NCBI GenBank assembly: GCA_017501525.1
Contig: JAFVWT010000017.1
Location: forward strand, 41,144-105,143
Reading direction: 5' to 3'
Length of the DNA: 64,000 bases
DNA from: Bacteroidales bacterium
GTDB taxonomy: Bacteria; Bacteroidota; Bacteroidia; Bacteroidales; UBA932
Shown: positions 44,392-54,273 of the stretch, one piece after another
Layout of the letters: every line of letters begins with the position of its first letter
Position numbering within the stretch: the first letter of the stretch is position 1
The notes under the pieces: generated by a model
Database searches by the model: none
Told to the model about the DNA's origin: nothing
Seen by the model: the letters and a program-made list of their open reading frames with translations, nothing else
Translations under genes and position numbers: made by a program

Positions 44392-46302
44392 TTACTTGAC
44401 TTCTTCAAAGTCCACATCTTTAACCTCCTCTTCTGATGAGCCTTGACCGCCGGCAGGACCTTGTGCACCAGGATTAGGGGCTCCGGCCTGCTGTGCCTGA
44501 GCAGCTTTTGCCATATCTTCAGATGCTGCATGCCAAGCTGTATTAAGTGCCTCAGTTGCACGTTCGATAGCAGTAATATCGCTCGATTTGTGAGCCTCCT
44601 TCAACTGTCCAAGAGCATTTTCGATCGCACCCTTCTTATCTGCAGGAATCTTGTCTCCATATTCCTTCAGATTCTTCTCGCTTTGGAAAATCATTGCATC
44701 TGCAGCATTGATCTTATCGATTCTCTCTTTCTCAGCTTTGTCAGCTGCCTCGTTGGCTTTAGCCTCATCACGCATTCTCTTAATTTCATCATCACTTAGT
44801 CCTGAAGAAGCCTCGATTCTGATCTTCTGCTCCTTACCTGTAGATTTGTCTTTTGCAGAAACATTGAGAATACCATTTGCATCTATATCGAAAGTCACTT
44901 CAATTTGAGGAATACCTCGAGGTGCAGGGGTAATTCCATCCAAGTGGAAACGTCCGATAGTCTTATTGTCACGAGCCATTGAGCGTTCGCCCTGAAGGAC
45001 ATGTATTTCTACTGAAGGCTGGTTGTCACTTGCTGTAGAGAACACCTCCGACTTACGGGTAGGGATTGTTGTATTAGACTCGATAAGTTTTGTCATCACA
45101 CCTCCAAGTGTCTCTATACCAAGTGATAGAGGGGTAACATCCAACAATAGGACATCTTTCACATCTCCCGCCAATACACCACCTTGGATAGCAGCACCTA
45201 CTGCTACAACTTCGTCAGGGTTAACTCCTTTGTTAGGAGCCTTTCCGAAGAATTTCTCAACAATCTGCTGAATTGCAGGAATACGGGTAGAACCTCCTAC
45301 CAACAATACTTCATTTATATCTGATACTGTCATTCCTGCATCTGCAAGAGCCTTGCGGCATGGTTCGATGGTTCTTTGAATGAGATCATCACATAGTTGC
45401 TCAAATTTTGCTCTGCTCAAAGTTCTTACCAGGTGTTTTGGAACTCCATCAACAGGCATGATATAAGGAAGATTGATTTCAGTAGTTGTCTGGCTCGACA
45501 ATTCAATCTTAGCTTTTTCCGCAGCTTCTTTCAGACGTTGGAGAGCCATAGGATCCTTGCGAAGATCCACTCCCGGATTTTCGCTCAAAAACTCTTCTGC
45601 CATCCAGTCTATGATTCTGTGGTCAAAATCATCACCACCAAGATGTGTATCTCCGTTGGTTGACTTCACTTCAAACACGCCATCACCCAATTCGAGGATA
45701 GAGATATCGAATGTACCGCCACCAAGGTCATATACTGCAACCTTCATTTCACTGTTCTTCTTATCCATACCATACGCCAACGCTGCAGCAGTAGGCTCAT
45801 TGATGATACGTCTTACTTTTAGACCTGCAATCTCTCCGGCCTCTTTTGTAGCTTGTCTTTGTGAATCACTGAAATATGCAGGAACTGTGATAACGGCCTC
45901 TGTTACCTCCTGACCCAAATAATCTTCTGCTGTCTTCTTCATCTTCTGAAGAACCATAGCTGAAATTTCCTGAGGAGAATAAAGTCTGCCATCAATGTCC
46001 ACTCTTGCAGTGGCATTATCACCCTTTACTACCTTATAGGGAACTCTTCCGATTTCCTGTTGAACTCTATCATAAGGTTCGCCCATAAATCTTTTAATTG
46101 AGAAAATGGTCTTATGAGGATTGGTAATAGCCTGTCTCTTTGCAGGATCTCCAATCTTTCTCTCACCATTATCTGTAAAAGCAACTACCGAAGGGGTAGT
46201 TCTTTTTCCTTCACTGTTAATGATAACAGCAGGTTCATTACCTTCCATCACTGCTACGCAGGAGTTGGTAGTACCTAAGTCGATTCCAATAATTTTTCCC
46301 AT
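44392..46302 (-). CDS. dnaK: Chaperone DnaK
   Basis: A 636-residue Hsp70. Seen are the ATPase motifs [27 protein letters not shown] and [14 protein letters not shown], the linker [16 protein letters not shown], the substrate-binding domain and the acidic tail [13 protein letters not shown]. It is separate from grpE-dnaJ and has no exact TAnnTTTG box upstream. A stretch resembling a sigma-54 promoter lies at 46364-46378. Confidence 0.98.
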   Translation of the reverse strand: MGKIIGIDLGTTNSCVAVMEGNEPAVIINSEGKRTTPSVVAFTDNGERKIGDPAKRQAITNPHKTIFSIKRFMGEPYDRVQQEIGRVPYKVVKGDNATARVDIDGRLYSPQEISAMVLQKMKKTAEDYLGQEVTEAVITVPAYFSDSQRQATKEAGEIAGLKVRRIINEPTAAALAYGMDKKNSEMKVAVYDLGGGTFDISILELGDGVFEVKSTNGDTHLGGDDFDHRIIDWMAEEFLSENPGVDLRKDPMALQRLKEAAEKAKIELSSQTTTEINLPYIMPVDGVPKHLVRTLSRAKFEQLCDDLIQRTIEPCRKALADAGMTVSDINEVLLVGGSTRIPAIQQIVEKFFGKAPNKGVNPDEVVAVGAAIQGGVLAGDVKDVLLLDVTPLSLGIETLGGVMTKLIESNTTIPTRKSEVFSTASDNQPSVEIHVLQGERSMARDNKTIGRFHLDGITPAPRGIPQIEVTFDIDANGILNVSAKDKSTGKEQKIRIEASSGLSDDEIKRMRDEAKANEAADKAEKERIDKINAADAMIFQSEKNLKEYGDKIPADKKGAIENALGQLKEAHKSSDITAIERATEALNTAWHAASEDMAKAAQAQQAGAPNPGAQGPAGGQGSSEEEVKDVDFEEVK

Positions 46303-46460
46303 AATTTGTATTTTTATTTTTAATTTTTATTCAGTTGTTTTTGTATCGTTTGTCTTCCTATTCGCCAAGATTGTGCCAAAACAAAAAAACTGACAAGGTG
46401 TCATATTGTTTATATGATAATTATTCTTTTCCTTTGTATTCCATTTCTAATCAAATCTAT

Positions 46461-47276
46461 ATGTCAACTGAAGGAAAAGGCAGGGTGATGACCACCCACA
46501 AACTGCTGGAAATGAAACGCTCCGGCGAAAAAATAGCGATGCTTACCGCATACGACTACACCTCTGCTAAAATTGTAAACGAAGCAGGTATTGATATTAT
46601 ATTGGTAGGAGATTCCGCCGCAAATGTTATGGCCGGTCATGAAACCACGCTTCCAATTACCATAGAACAAATGATCTACCACGCACAGAGTGTCATGAGA
46701 GCAGTCAAAAATCCATTGGTTGTGGTTGATATGCCATTCGGTACCTATCAGGGCAACTCGAAAGCTGCCTTGAGCAATGCCATCAGAATAATGAAAGAAT
46801 CTGAAGCTGATGCAGTTAAAATGGAAGGGGGTATGGAGATTATCGAGTCTGTCGAGAGAATTCTGTCTGCAGGAATACCTGTAATGGGACATCTGGGCCT
46901 CACTCCTCAGTCAATTCACAAATTCGGCACATACGCCGTAAGAGCAAGAGAAAACGAAGAGGCAGAAAAACTTGTTCAAGATGCGATTGCTCTTGAAAAT
47001 GCAGGATGTTTCGCTCTTGTACTTGAGAAAATTCCGGCATCATTGGGTGAAAGGGTCGCAAAAACCCTTCAAATTCCGGTCATTGGCATAGGTGCCGGCA
47101 AACATGTCGACGGACAAGTTCTCGTTATGCACGACATGTTGGGACTGACAAACCAATTTTCTCCCCGCTTTTTGCGCCGTTACGCCAACCTTTACGATTC
47201 ATATCTTGATGCATTCAAACAATATGTTTCTGATGTAAAAGGAAATGATTTTCCAAACGAGAATGAACAATATTAA
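46461..47276 (+). CDS. panB: 3-methyl-2-oxobutanoate hydroxymethyltransferase
   Basis: A 271-residue PanB, the first enzyme of pantothenate synthesis. It has [13 protein letters not shown], the metal-binding [35 protein letters not shown] and IGIGAG. The start at 46461 (MSTEGKG) fits the family, while the longer in-frame start overlaps the dnaK promoter region. No other pantothenate gene is adjacent. Confidence 0.94.
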   Translation: MSTEGKGRVMTTHKLLEMKRSGEKIAMLTAYDYTSAKIVNEAGIDIILVGDSAANVMAGHETTLPITIEQMIYHAQSVMRAVKNPLVVVDMPFGTYQGNSKAALSNAIRIMKESEADAVKMEGGMEIIESVERILSAGIPVMGHLGLTPQSIHKFGTYAVRARENEEAEKLVQDAIALENAGCFALVLEKIPASLGERVAKTLQIPVIGIGAGKHVDGQVLVMHDMLGLTNQFSPRFLRRYANLYDSYLDAFKQYVSDVKGNDFPNENEQY

Positions 47277-47344
47277 TTTTAAAGAGAAGTGAGTTGCTAA
47301 AAGAGGAAGTCCATCTGCAGGAAAAGTTGACTATGCCATAACGG

Positions 47345-48073
47345 ATGAACAGGAAACAATATTCAAAGAATAAAATGGGCGAAGTTTACAGACATATTGA
47401 CATAACAGAATATGAAGATATCACCTCAAGAATACTATACGAGGACAATCATCTGCTTATCTTCAACAAACGCAGTGGTGAAATTGTACAAGGAGACAAA
47501 ACTCAGGACGAGCCCATTCCTGAAACTCTAAAGGCATACATTGCCCAGAGGGACAACAAACCATCCAAAGTATTCCTAGGAGTACCTCACAGACTTGACC
47601 GCCCTGTCAGTGGTATTGTGGTCTTGGCAAAAACATCAAAAGCTCTGCAAAGAATGGCAGATATGTTCAGAAATGGAGATGTTACAAAATATTATTGGGC
47701 CTTGGTGGAAAAATCTCCCGTTCCTGCTCAGGGAGAGATTAGAAGTTTCCTGACAAGAAACGAAAAGCAAAACAAATCCTACTCTTCAGCAACCCCAAAG
47801 CCGGGCGCAAAAGAGGCAATACTCCGCTATAGACTTGTCGAACCGACAAAAAATTACTTTTTGGTGGAAGTCGAACTTCTCACAGGAAGGCACCATCAGA
47901 TAAGATGCCAACTCGCTTCCATAGGTTCCATCATAAAAGGAGACCTGAAATATGGAGCAAAACGTTCCAATAAAGATGGTAGCATATCTCTGCAATCACA
48001 TAGAATAGTATTTGAACATCCTGTTAAGAACACTACAATAGATATCACAGCTCCGGGCTTCCCTACTTTCTGA
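47345..48073 (+). CDS. RluA family pseudouridine synthase
   Basis: A 242-residue protein of the RluA family, which isomerises uridine in rRNA or tRNA. It has LYEDNHLLIFNKRSG, the catalytic HRLDRPVSGIVVLAKT (Asp in HRLDR), and LLTGRHHQIRCQLA. It lacks an N-terminal S4 domain. The start may be 47345 or the in-frame ATG at 47375 (MGEVYRH). Its end overlaps the convergent lytic transglycosylase gene by 11 bases. Confidence 0.88.
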   Translation: MNRKQYSKNKMGEVYRHIDITEYEDITSRILYEDNHLLIFNKRSGEIVQGDKTQDEPIPETLKAYIAQRDNKPSKVFLGVPHRLDRPVSGIVVLAKTSKALQRMADMFRNGDVTKYYWALVEKSPVPAQGEIRSFLTRNEKQNKSYSSATPKPGAKEAILRYRLVEPTKNYFLVEVELLTGRHHQIRCQLASIGSIIKGDLKYGAKRSNKDGSISLQSHRIVFEHPVKNTTIDITAPGFPTF

Positions 48074-49145
48074 CATAAAAAAGATACTCCTCAAAAATGG
48101 AGGTGACATCATCCACATACCTTATTGTCTCCGTCCCATTGAACGCACCATGGTTAAGGTAGTCCGCATTCAGATAATATTCTGGCATTGACATCATAGG
48201 AATATACCTTGAAACTGATTCCCAATCTGTAGGATCACCACCGTTCTCTCTGGTAAATATAATGCAGTCCCCAACCCTACTCTCTCCTGCATTATAGGCC
48301 GCAAGGGTAAATTTGATAGCATTGACCGAATCAAGTCCGCTACTACGATAACGGGACTGGATACTCCCTAAAAATTTAACTCCCGCACGAATATTCTCAT
48401 CCGGATCTATAAGATTTCTGACTGAGTATGTCTTTGCGACAGATGGTCCTAACTGCATCAGTCCTTTTGCCCCTCTGGAAGACTCTGCTGCCACTGAAAA
48501 TCTTGACTCTTTATAAATTATCGCAGCCAGCATTCTCCAATCCCAGCCCAATACCGACGAATATTTTTTTATCAGATCATCAAAAGGTGAAATTCTGTCA
48601 GTCTGCGTCAACGACTCCTTATAGCTATCCAGTAAATAGGAAGCAAAATAATTACTTTTAAAATAATGATACCTCTCTGTCTGTAAAAAATAACCAATCC
48701 ATTTGTTAATCTTTTCTGACAGATGGTCAACCCTTCCTCTCTTCACTATCCAAACAGCTCCAAATATTTGAATACTCTGGATAAGTTCCTGATTCTCCAA
48801 TTCTGTTTGTATCAAAGAATCATCAGGTGCCACAATCACAACATCAACCGAATCCCTTAACAACGCAGAGAGTGTGTAACCCTCCTTAAAATCATCATTG
48901 GCAAAGAGTTCTGCCCCTTCCAAGTCACTGAATTCCTTCAAAAGAGCATATTGGGCCGCTATCGGAAATCCCTTTGAATAGTACATTCCACCATCTACCC
49001 CAATTGTAGCTTTAAGGGTATCGATACGATTGTAATGATTGGAGGACGACCTCACTCCCGAAGTATCAAGAAGAAAGGCTATTAGCGCGACTATAAGGAG
49101 TAATGAGATAGAGACAATACACTTGACTACTTTATTCATAGGCAT
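48063..49145 (-). CDS. MltF-like membrane-bound lytic transglycosylase
   Basis: A 360-residue protein with an N-terminal membrane anchor (about 8-26), a degenerate periplasmic solute-binding-like domain (about 45-180) and an SLT domain (about 195-340). Catalytic Glu213 is in IIYKESRF; GAKGLMQLGPSVA and YNAGESRV are the usual SLT motifs. It cleaves peptidoglycan glycan strands to 1,6-anhydromuropeptides. It starts directly at the porin stop codon (TAAATG), so the two are coupled. Confidence 0.87.
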   Translation of the reverse strand: MPMNKVVKCIVSISLLLIVALIAFLLDTSGVRSSSNHYNRIDTLKATIGVDGGMYYSKGFPIAAQYALLKEFSDLEGAELFANDDFKEGYTLSALLRDSVDVVIVAPDDSLIQTELENQELIQSIQIFGAVWIVKRGRVDHLSEKINKWIGYFLQTERYHYFKSNYFASYLLDSYKESLTQTDRISPFDDLIKKYSSVLGWDWRMLAAIIYKESRFSVAAESSRGAKGLMQLGPSVAKTYSVRNLIDPDENIRAGVKFLGSIQSRYRSSGLDSVNAIKFTLAAYNAGESRVGDCIIFTRENGGDPTDWESVSRYIPMMSMPEYYLNADYLNHGAFNGTETIRYVDDVTSIFEEYLFYVRK

Positions 49146-51992
49146 TTACTTGATATAGAACGGCCAATGAATACCAATCTTAAATGTTCTTACAGGTTTG
49201 ATGTATCTATATGCTGAGAATGTATCTTTATTAGGCCAGCCCTGTCCCACATTTACCACTTTCAAGAATATACTTGCCCTCTTCCACTGTAAATTGACAA
49301 AGACATCTATGTAAGGATTATTACCTATAAGTTCTTTATTTTGAAGTTGGAATGAAGCCAACGCCGGATTATATGCAGGAGCATAGTATTTGGTATTGAA
49401 TGTAGCATCAGCACCTATCTGAATATTCAAGACATCCTTGACAGCTGTAAATTGAAGATACCACCTCAAATGAAGAGAGAGCAGAGGTAAAGGAAGAATA
49501 TCACTGTCAGAAGAGTACTGAAAAAGAACTCTGTTGTCTAAATGGAAAAGCCATACTTTGAAATCTTTTCTCAAATATGCACTCATAACATTGACAATAC
49601 CCTCATCTTGACGGACATATCCCAAAGTATCGTTATATAGATAATTATCAATAAGCGAATAGGCAAAACCCGCATCCATATCCCACTTGGGTATCTCCAA
49701 ATTTGCCTTTATTGTAGTAGTAGATGTCTTGTCATAATTATTTTCCCAAACATAGTGATTTGAATAATAGTGTTGGGTGAACCAGTCAGGTTCCTTTAAT
49801 GAGGTATGGAAAGAGCCTTTTAGTGTAATCGGTTCTGACTTATCCTTGAATGGATAGAAAGAGACCCCGATATCCCCATCTATCGACATATCATTCTGAT
49901 AATATCCCATAAAATCGTACCTTGCCAGAGCATTCCACTCCAGATATTTGCGATATTTTCCACTTGCTGCGGCATAAAAATAGACATTATTCTGATGTAT
50001 ATTTCTGTTTCCGGTAAGGAATGACCTGGGATTTAGCATATAAATACTGTTCCATTGATGTGCGACCCCACCTGTAATCTGAGCCAACACCGCATCACGC
50101 GATACAGGTTGATAACTTAAATACAATTTGTTCTCTACAGATAAAACCCTGGTAGAGTCTGCAGAAACTTGGGGATTTATATAGAACTGATTATTATAGA
50201 ACTCCCTTTCCTGAACAGAGCCTGTTCCTATATTGTCTGTATATAATCTATAATACCTTGACAATTCACTCACATGACCAATTTTCAGCATCGGCCCATC
50301 TCCCAAAGACTTAAGTTCCGCCAATGCAACACTGTCAATCTCCCCAGGCTGAAGTTTCTTTTTATTATTTTGCTGACCTTGAGACTGTCCCCCTCTATTG
50401 GCGTTACTTCCTTGCATACCAGGTACCCCTTGTGAACCTTGAGCCCCCATTCCCGGCATTGTTGCCTCCGAAGGAGGTGTACCTCTCTCTCCCGCTGGTG
50501 GAGTATTTGGTCCTGCAGGGGGAGTCACACCATGGGTTCCTGATGGAGGTGTCACACCCTGTCCATCGCTCCGTCCCTGCCTTGCGGCCATTCTATCAGT
50601 TGTTCCCGCAAAAGAAGCTGAATCGGAAACAGCTCCCGAATTTGGGTCTGAATTAAATTGTCGTTTAGGATCGCCTGATGGCAACGAACCTTTACCCACA
50701 TCGGCTCTATCAGATTCACTCCTCACTCCACGAGGTGGAATTGAATCTGACGGAGTATCCATGAATAAAGAATCACCCGGTAAAGTGATATCCGAAGTAT
50801 CCGTCATATCTCTGTTTCTATCCAGCTTCAAAGAGATATTATACGAATGATTGAGAAAAACCGTATTTCTAGAGAGTTTATTCTGCGCATCAGAAAGATA
50901 TACCGGAATAGTTTTGGCATCGACTACAGTATCCCTCACAAATGAAGGGTCAGAAACTCCACCATTCTCCTGACGACTAATATTCTGATGGATAAAACCC
51001 GCACTTGCTACATAATTTTCCCCCACATAATTTGCCGACAGATGAAAATTGTTGTTGTAGGTAGCCTCATTGGTAAGACGTCCTGCAGCCCCCCACCTGT
51101 CGACCATAATAGCAAAATTGAATTCAGGAGTAATATTCTGAGTATGAAGAAAGTGAATATTAATTTCCTCTTTATCCTTATATGTAAACAAGGTACCCCA
51201 ATATGCCAATTCTGTATATGGAGACTTGGTGTTGTACATAGGCAAAGTTTCGGGAGTATATGACCACACCAGATAAGGAGCATAGGGTTTGAAAAGATCG
51301 AATCTCCTACGCTTGTGAAAATCGATATTCTCCGTAGCGGAGCCCACAGTTCCAAGATTTGTCACATTTACATCCTCCCAATAATAGGGATATTCAGAAA
51401 ACCAGTCATTGTAAGTGGTATCTATACGGGCTCTATGAAATGTATTGACATAAGGTTGCGCATTCCATGAAATTATCCTTTCATAATATAGTGAATCGGG
51501 GATAAAACCTGTATGAAGAACCCGAGGAGTTGCCCACCTGATGCTATCTTTAACTGCCTTTATACTGTCTCTTACAGCCTTACGGCGCATGCGCTCATTA
51601 TATCTTCTATTTAAAGAATCTTCACGTGCAATCGAATCTACTCTTGCCAAAGAATCCAATGTCAGCGAATCAAGTGTATGCAAAGAATCAGGAACAAGCA
51701 ACGAATCCATAACATGCAATGAGTCAAGAACTTGTAATGAGTCGACAACTTGCAATGAATCCAGAACCTGCAGGGAATCCAAAGTCTGTATAGAATCTGT
51801 CACATTGACTGAATCAACAACTGATAAAGAGTCCGAACTCTCCACGATAGATCCCCTACCCGTAGTGTCTATATATGCGAAAAGATTAACTGATGTAACA
51901 GAAGGACGATTACCCCTAAGAGTAACTGCACCACACCACATCAAAACAGCAATTGCTGCAAGAGTTAAAAATCGACTAAAAATCTTTCGCAT
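49146..51992 (-). CDS. Putative outer-membrane porin with N-terminal hexapeptide repeats
   Basis: A 948-residue exported protein of the Bacteroidetes putative porin family. After the signal peptide come about seven hexapeptide repeats of the form DSLxVx. A beta-barrel region follows, interrupted at about 430-570 by a disordered Pro/Gly/Ser/Gln-rich insert (PPSG, PPAG, GMQG words). The C-terminal half has alternating amphipathic strands and ends FKIGIHWPFYIK. Start 51992 (MRKIF) is chosen because the -7 box at 51999-52006 precludes the start at 52010. It is cotranscribed with the lytic transglycosylase. Confidence 0.78.
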   Translation of the reverse strand: MRKIFSRFLTLAAIAVLMWCGAVTLRGNRPSVTSVNLFAYIDTTGRGSIVESSDSLSVVDSVNVTDSIQTLDSLQVLDSLQVVDSLQVLDSLHVMDSLLVPDSLHTLDSLTLDSLARVDSIAREDSLNRRYNERMRRKAVRDSIKAVKDSIRWATPRVLHTGFIPDSLYYERIISWNAQPYVNTFHRARIDTTYNDWFSEYPYYWEDVNVTNLGTVGSATENIDFHKRRRFDLFKPYAPYLVWSYTPETLPMYNTKSPYTELAYWGTLFTYKDKEEINIHFLHTQNITPEFNFAIMVDRWGAAGRLTNEATYNNNFHLSANYVGENYVASAGFIHQNISRQENGGVSDPSFVRDTVVDAKTIPVYLSDAQNKLSRNTVFLNHSYNISLKLDRNRDMTDTSDITLPGDSLFMDTPSDSIPPRGVRSESDRADVGKGSLPSGDPKRQFNSDPNSGAVSDSASFAGTTDRMAARQGRSDGQGVTPPSGTHGVTPPAGPNTPPAGERGTPPSEATMPGMGAQGSQGVPGMQGSNANRGGQSQGQQNNKKKLQPGEIDSVALAELKSLGDGPMLKIGHVSELSRYYRLYTDNIGTGSVQEREFYNNQFYINPQVSADSTRVLSVENKLYLSYQPVSRDAVLAQITGGVAHQWNSIYMLNPRSFLTGNRNIHQNNVYFYAAASGKYRKYLEWNALARYDFMGYYQNDMSIDGDIGVSFYPFKDKSEPITLKGSFHTSLKEPDWFTQHYYSNHYVWENNYDKTSTTTIKANLEIPKWDMDAGFAYSLIDNYLYNDTLGYVRQDEGIVNVMSAYLRKDFKVWLFHLDNRVLFQYSSDSDILPLPLLSLHLRWYLQFTAVKDVLNIQIGADATFNTKYYAPAYNPALASFQLQNKELIGNNPYIDVFVNLQWKRASIFLKVVNVGQGWPNKDTFSAYRYIKPVRTFKIGIHWPFYIK

Positions 51993-51998
51993 AAACTG

Positions 51999-52015
51999 CA
52001 AATATAACAAAGGTA
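51999..52015 (-). promoter_or_regulatory. Two overlapping-phase -7 boxes before the porin gene
   Basis: TATATTTG (51999-52006) and TACCTTTG (52008-52015) both match TAnnTTTG on the minus strand. The nearer one is 6 bases from the ATG, implying a leaderless or very short-leader transcript. Confidence 0.55.
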
Positions 52016-52018
52016 CAT

Positions 52019-52564
52019 TTATACAACAAATTTATCTGCCACCAATGCTCCTAACAGCACCATCTGCCCAATCTGTTTGCCATCTTCCGCCCACTCCAAT
52101 TCGATTTGAAAAAAATCTGATAATGTTGCAGTTACATCAAACCCTAAAGCTTCCAGTGAAAGTCTGCTACGCTCTTTATGAAAACAGCCGCGACCACTGG
52201 GTCTGCCGCAACATCCGGCATCACACACTATACAACTTCCCGCAAAAAGAGCCAAAGATCCATTACGTTCAGACTCTTTGGAAAGTAATAAGGCATCGAA
52301 ATACTCCCTTGCCCTGAAATATTGTTCCAAATCACCTGGAGAGACCCTCATAATGACCAATTCCAATGTTTTATATTCATTAAGAAGCGAATATCTTTCC
52401 TCATCAAAAGGTGGACATGTGTACAATTTCCCATAATTGCCACACTTTCTGCACATTGGAAGAAACTGCTCCACATTCTGATACTTCAAGACATACTCTT
52501 TACAATCTAAACATAAGGTTTCAATACTATATTGAATTCCTTTGGGGGGTATCATAAAATCCAC
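52019..52564 (-). CDS. DUF2284 metal-binding protein
   Basis: A cysteine-rich protein (181 residues from the GTG at 52564, or 178 from the ATG at 52555). Cysteines occur in CLDCKEYV, MCRKCGNYGKLYTCPPF, SCIVCDAGCCGRPSGRGC. DUF2284 proteins bind metal through such clusters, with CPPF being a hallmark. The function is unknown. A TAATTTTG box lies at 52579-52586. Confidence 0.82.
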   Translation of the reverse strand: MDFMIPPKGIQYSIETLCLDCKEYVLKYQNVEQFLPMCRKCGNYGKLYTCPPFDEERYSLLNEYKTLELVIMRVSPGDLEQYFRAREYFDALLLSKESERNGSLALFAGSCIVCDAGCCGRPSGRGCFHKERSRLSLEALGFDVTATLSDFFQIELEWAEDGKQIGQMVLLGALVADKFVV

Positions 52565-52578
52565 AAAATTCTATAGCA

Positions 52579-52586
52579 CAAAATTA
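52579..52586 (-). promoter_or_regulatory. -7 promoter box of the DUF2284 gene
   Basis: TAATTTTG on the minus strand, about 24 bases before the ATG at 52555. It is divergent from repeat array B. Confidence 0.5.
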
Positions 52587-52597
52587 GTTATTTCTTC

Positions 52598-52768
52598 GTA
52601 TTTTTATCCCTAACGGGATAGAAATACTGCGGCGCTCGTTGTAAAAATCAAACCTTTAAGGTTTGCTTGTACTTGTTTCTTCGTATTTTTATCCCTAACG
52701 GGATAGAAATACTGCGGCGCTCGTTGTAAAAATCAAAGCTTGTGGCTTTGCTTTTCACTCGCTTCTTT
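52598..52768 (+). repeat. Tandem array B: two 85-86 bp units of the same design as array A
   Basis: Units start at 52598 and 52683. Each begins GTATTTTTATCCC, pairing over 13 bases with GGGATAGAAATAC around a TAAC loop, followed by TGCGGCGCTCGTTG, AATCAAA and a hairpin (CAAACC/GGTTTG in unit 1, CAAAGC/GCTTTG in unit 2), then TTTGCTT. The arm sequences differ from array A but the pairing is kept. The embedded box is TATTTTTA rather than TATTTTTG. The array ends in the promoter of the APH-RapZ gene. Confidence 0.88.
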
Positions 52769-52769
52769 G

Positions 52770-52777
52770 TATTTTTG
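52770..52777 (+). promoter_or_regulatory. -7 promoter box of the APH-RapZ gene
   Basis: TATTTTTG occurs 21 bases before the ATG at 52799. It is the third repeat start, with the consensus G restored, and is preceded by TTTGCTTTTCACTCGCT, also present before the last box of array A. Confidence 0.65.
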
Positions 52778-52798
52778 CCCTTATTCAACACTATTGAG

Positions 52799-54235
52799 AT
52801 GGAAACATTACATAGACTTGCATCGAACTTTTACAAGAAAACCAAATACAATATCACAGAACTACCCCAATCGGGCAGTAACAGAAGATATTTCAGAATC
52901 ACACCTGAAGATTACCCTGCCCAAAATAGCACAATTGGTGTGATTGGAGAATCAGTAGAAGAGAATAAAGCATTCATCTCAATTTCCAAAACCTTTTCCG
53001 AAAATGGAATTCCTGTTCCTAAACTCATTGCACATAGTAGCGACATGAGTTGCTATTTACAGGAGGATTTAGGACAGCTCACGCTATTCGATGCAATTGC
53101 ATCAGGGAGAAAGAGTGGTTCGTTCAATTCAACTGAAACAGAGCTTTTAAAAAAGACCATTTACCTTCTTCCCATTATCCAACACATTGGGCCTGTTGGA
53201 TTTGACTTCAACGATTGTTACCCTATCAAAGAATTTGACAGACAATCCATATTCTTCGATCTTAATTACTTCAAATACTGCTATCTTAAAGGGACAGGCG
53301 TAGAATTTGACGAAGTTCGTTTAGAAAGAGATTTTGAAAAGTTTGCAGAAGAGTTGTTGCTTCACAATGGAGATACATTTATGTATCGGGACTTCCAGAG
53401 CCGCAATGTCATGATCACAGAAGGAGAACCATACTTCATTGATTTTCAAGGAGGTAGAAAAGGACCCATTTACTATGATGTCGCATCTTTTTTATGGCAG
53501 GCCAAAGCAAATATACCTGAAAGCCTCCGCAGCGACCTCATTGATATATACCTTGATTCTTTGAGTACATTCAAAACAATCAAAAGAAGAGACTTCATCA
53601 GAACACTTCACCATTTTGTCCTATTCAGATTATTACAAGTGCTTGGAGCATACGGATTTAGAGGAAAGTTCGAGAGAAAGGAGCATTTTCTTATGAGCAT
53701 CCCTGCTGCGATCAATTCATTAGATTCACTTCTCGAGGAAGGATTTGACCAATTTCCATACCTGTGTGATGTATTGAAAAGAATGATAAACAGGTACAAT
53801 GCAAATATCTATAATCACCCTGATGGTAAGAGTCTCTATGTCAGAATCTTCAGTTTCTCATACAAGAAGGGAATACCTGAGGATATCTCAGGAAATGGAG
53901 GAGGCTACATATTTGACTGCAGGGCACTGCCAAATCCCGGAAGAGAAACCCAATATCGGAATGTTACGGGAATGGACACTCCTGTCATAGATTTTTTTGC
54001 CCAACACAAAAAGGAGACGGAAGAGTTTTTTGAAAGTGTTTTCTCATTGGCAGACAAACACATAGAGAACTATCTTGAAAGAGGATTCACCGATCTCCAA
54101 TTTTCTTTCGGTTGTACAGGAGGGCAACACCGCTCAGTTTATTGCGCTGAAAAATTGGCAAAACACCTACACGAAAAATACAATATCAGAATCTGCCTCT
54201 GTCATAGAGAACAAAGGGTTGAAAAGAGACTTTAA
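52799..54235 (+). CDS. Fusion of APH-type kinase and RapZ C-terminal domain
   Basis: A 478-residue protein. Residues about 1-310 are an aminoglycoside-phosphotransferase-fold kinase resembling AmgK/MurK amino-sugar kinases: SGSNRRYFRI near the start, the catalytic YRDFQSRNVM and IDFQGGRKGPIYYDVASF. Residues about 335-478 match the C-terminal half of RapZ: FSFSYKKGIP, FDCRALPNPGRE, TGMDTPV, GCTGGQHRSV and CLCHRE. RapZ-C binds glucosamine-6-phosphate in enterobacteria. The join suggests amino-sugar sensing tied to a sugar kinase (inference). The Walker A kinase half of RapZ is absent. Start 52799 follows the -7 box. Confidence 0.82.
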   Translation: METLHRLASNFYKKTKYNITELPQSGSNRRYFRITPEDYPAQNSTIGVIGESVEENKAFISISKTFSENGIPVPKLIAHSSDMSCYLQEDLGQLTLFDAIASGRKSGSFNSTETELLKKTIYLLPIIQHIGPVGFDFNDCYPIKEFDRQSIFFDLNYFKYCYLKGTGVEFDEVRLERDFEKFAEELLLHNGDTFMYRDFQSRNVMITEGEPYFIDFQGGRKGPIYYDVASFLWQAKANIPESLRSDLIDIYLDSLSTFKTIKRRDFIRTLHHFVLFRLLQVLGAYGFRGKFERKEHFLMSIPAAINSLDSLLEEGFDQFPYLCDVLKRMINRYNANIYNHPDGKSLYVRIFSFSYKKGIPEDISGNGGGYIFDCRALPNPGRETQYRNVTGMDTPVIDFFAQHKKETEEFFESVFSLADKHIENYLERGFTDLQFSFGCTGGQHRSVYCAEKLAKHLHEKYNIRICLCHREQRVEKRL

Positions 54236-54273
54236 GTTGACAAATGCACCTATTACGGGTTCTTCAAATGCGA

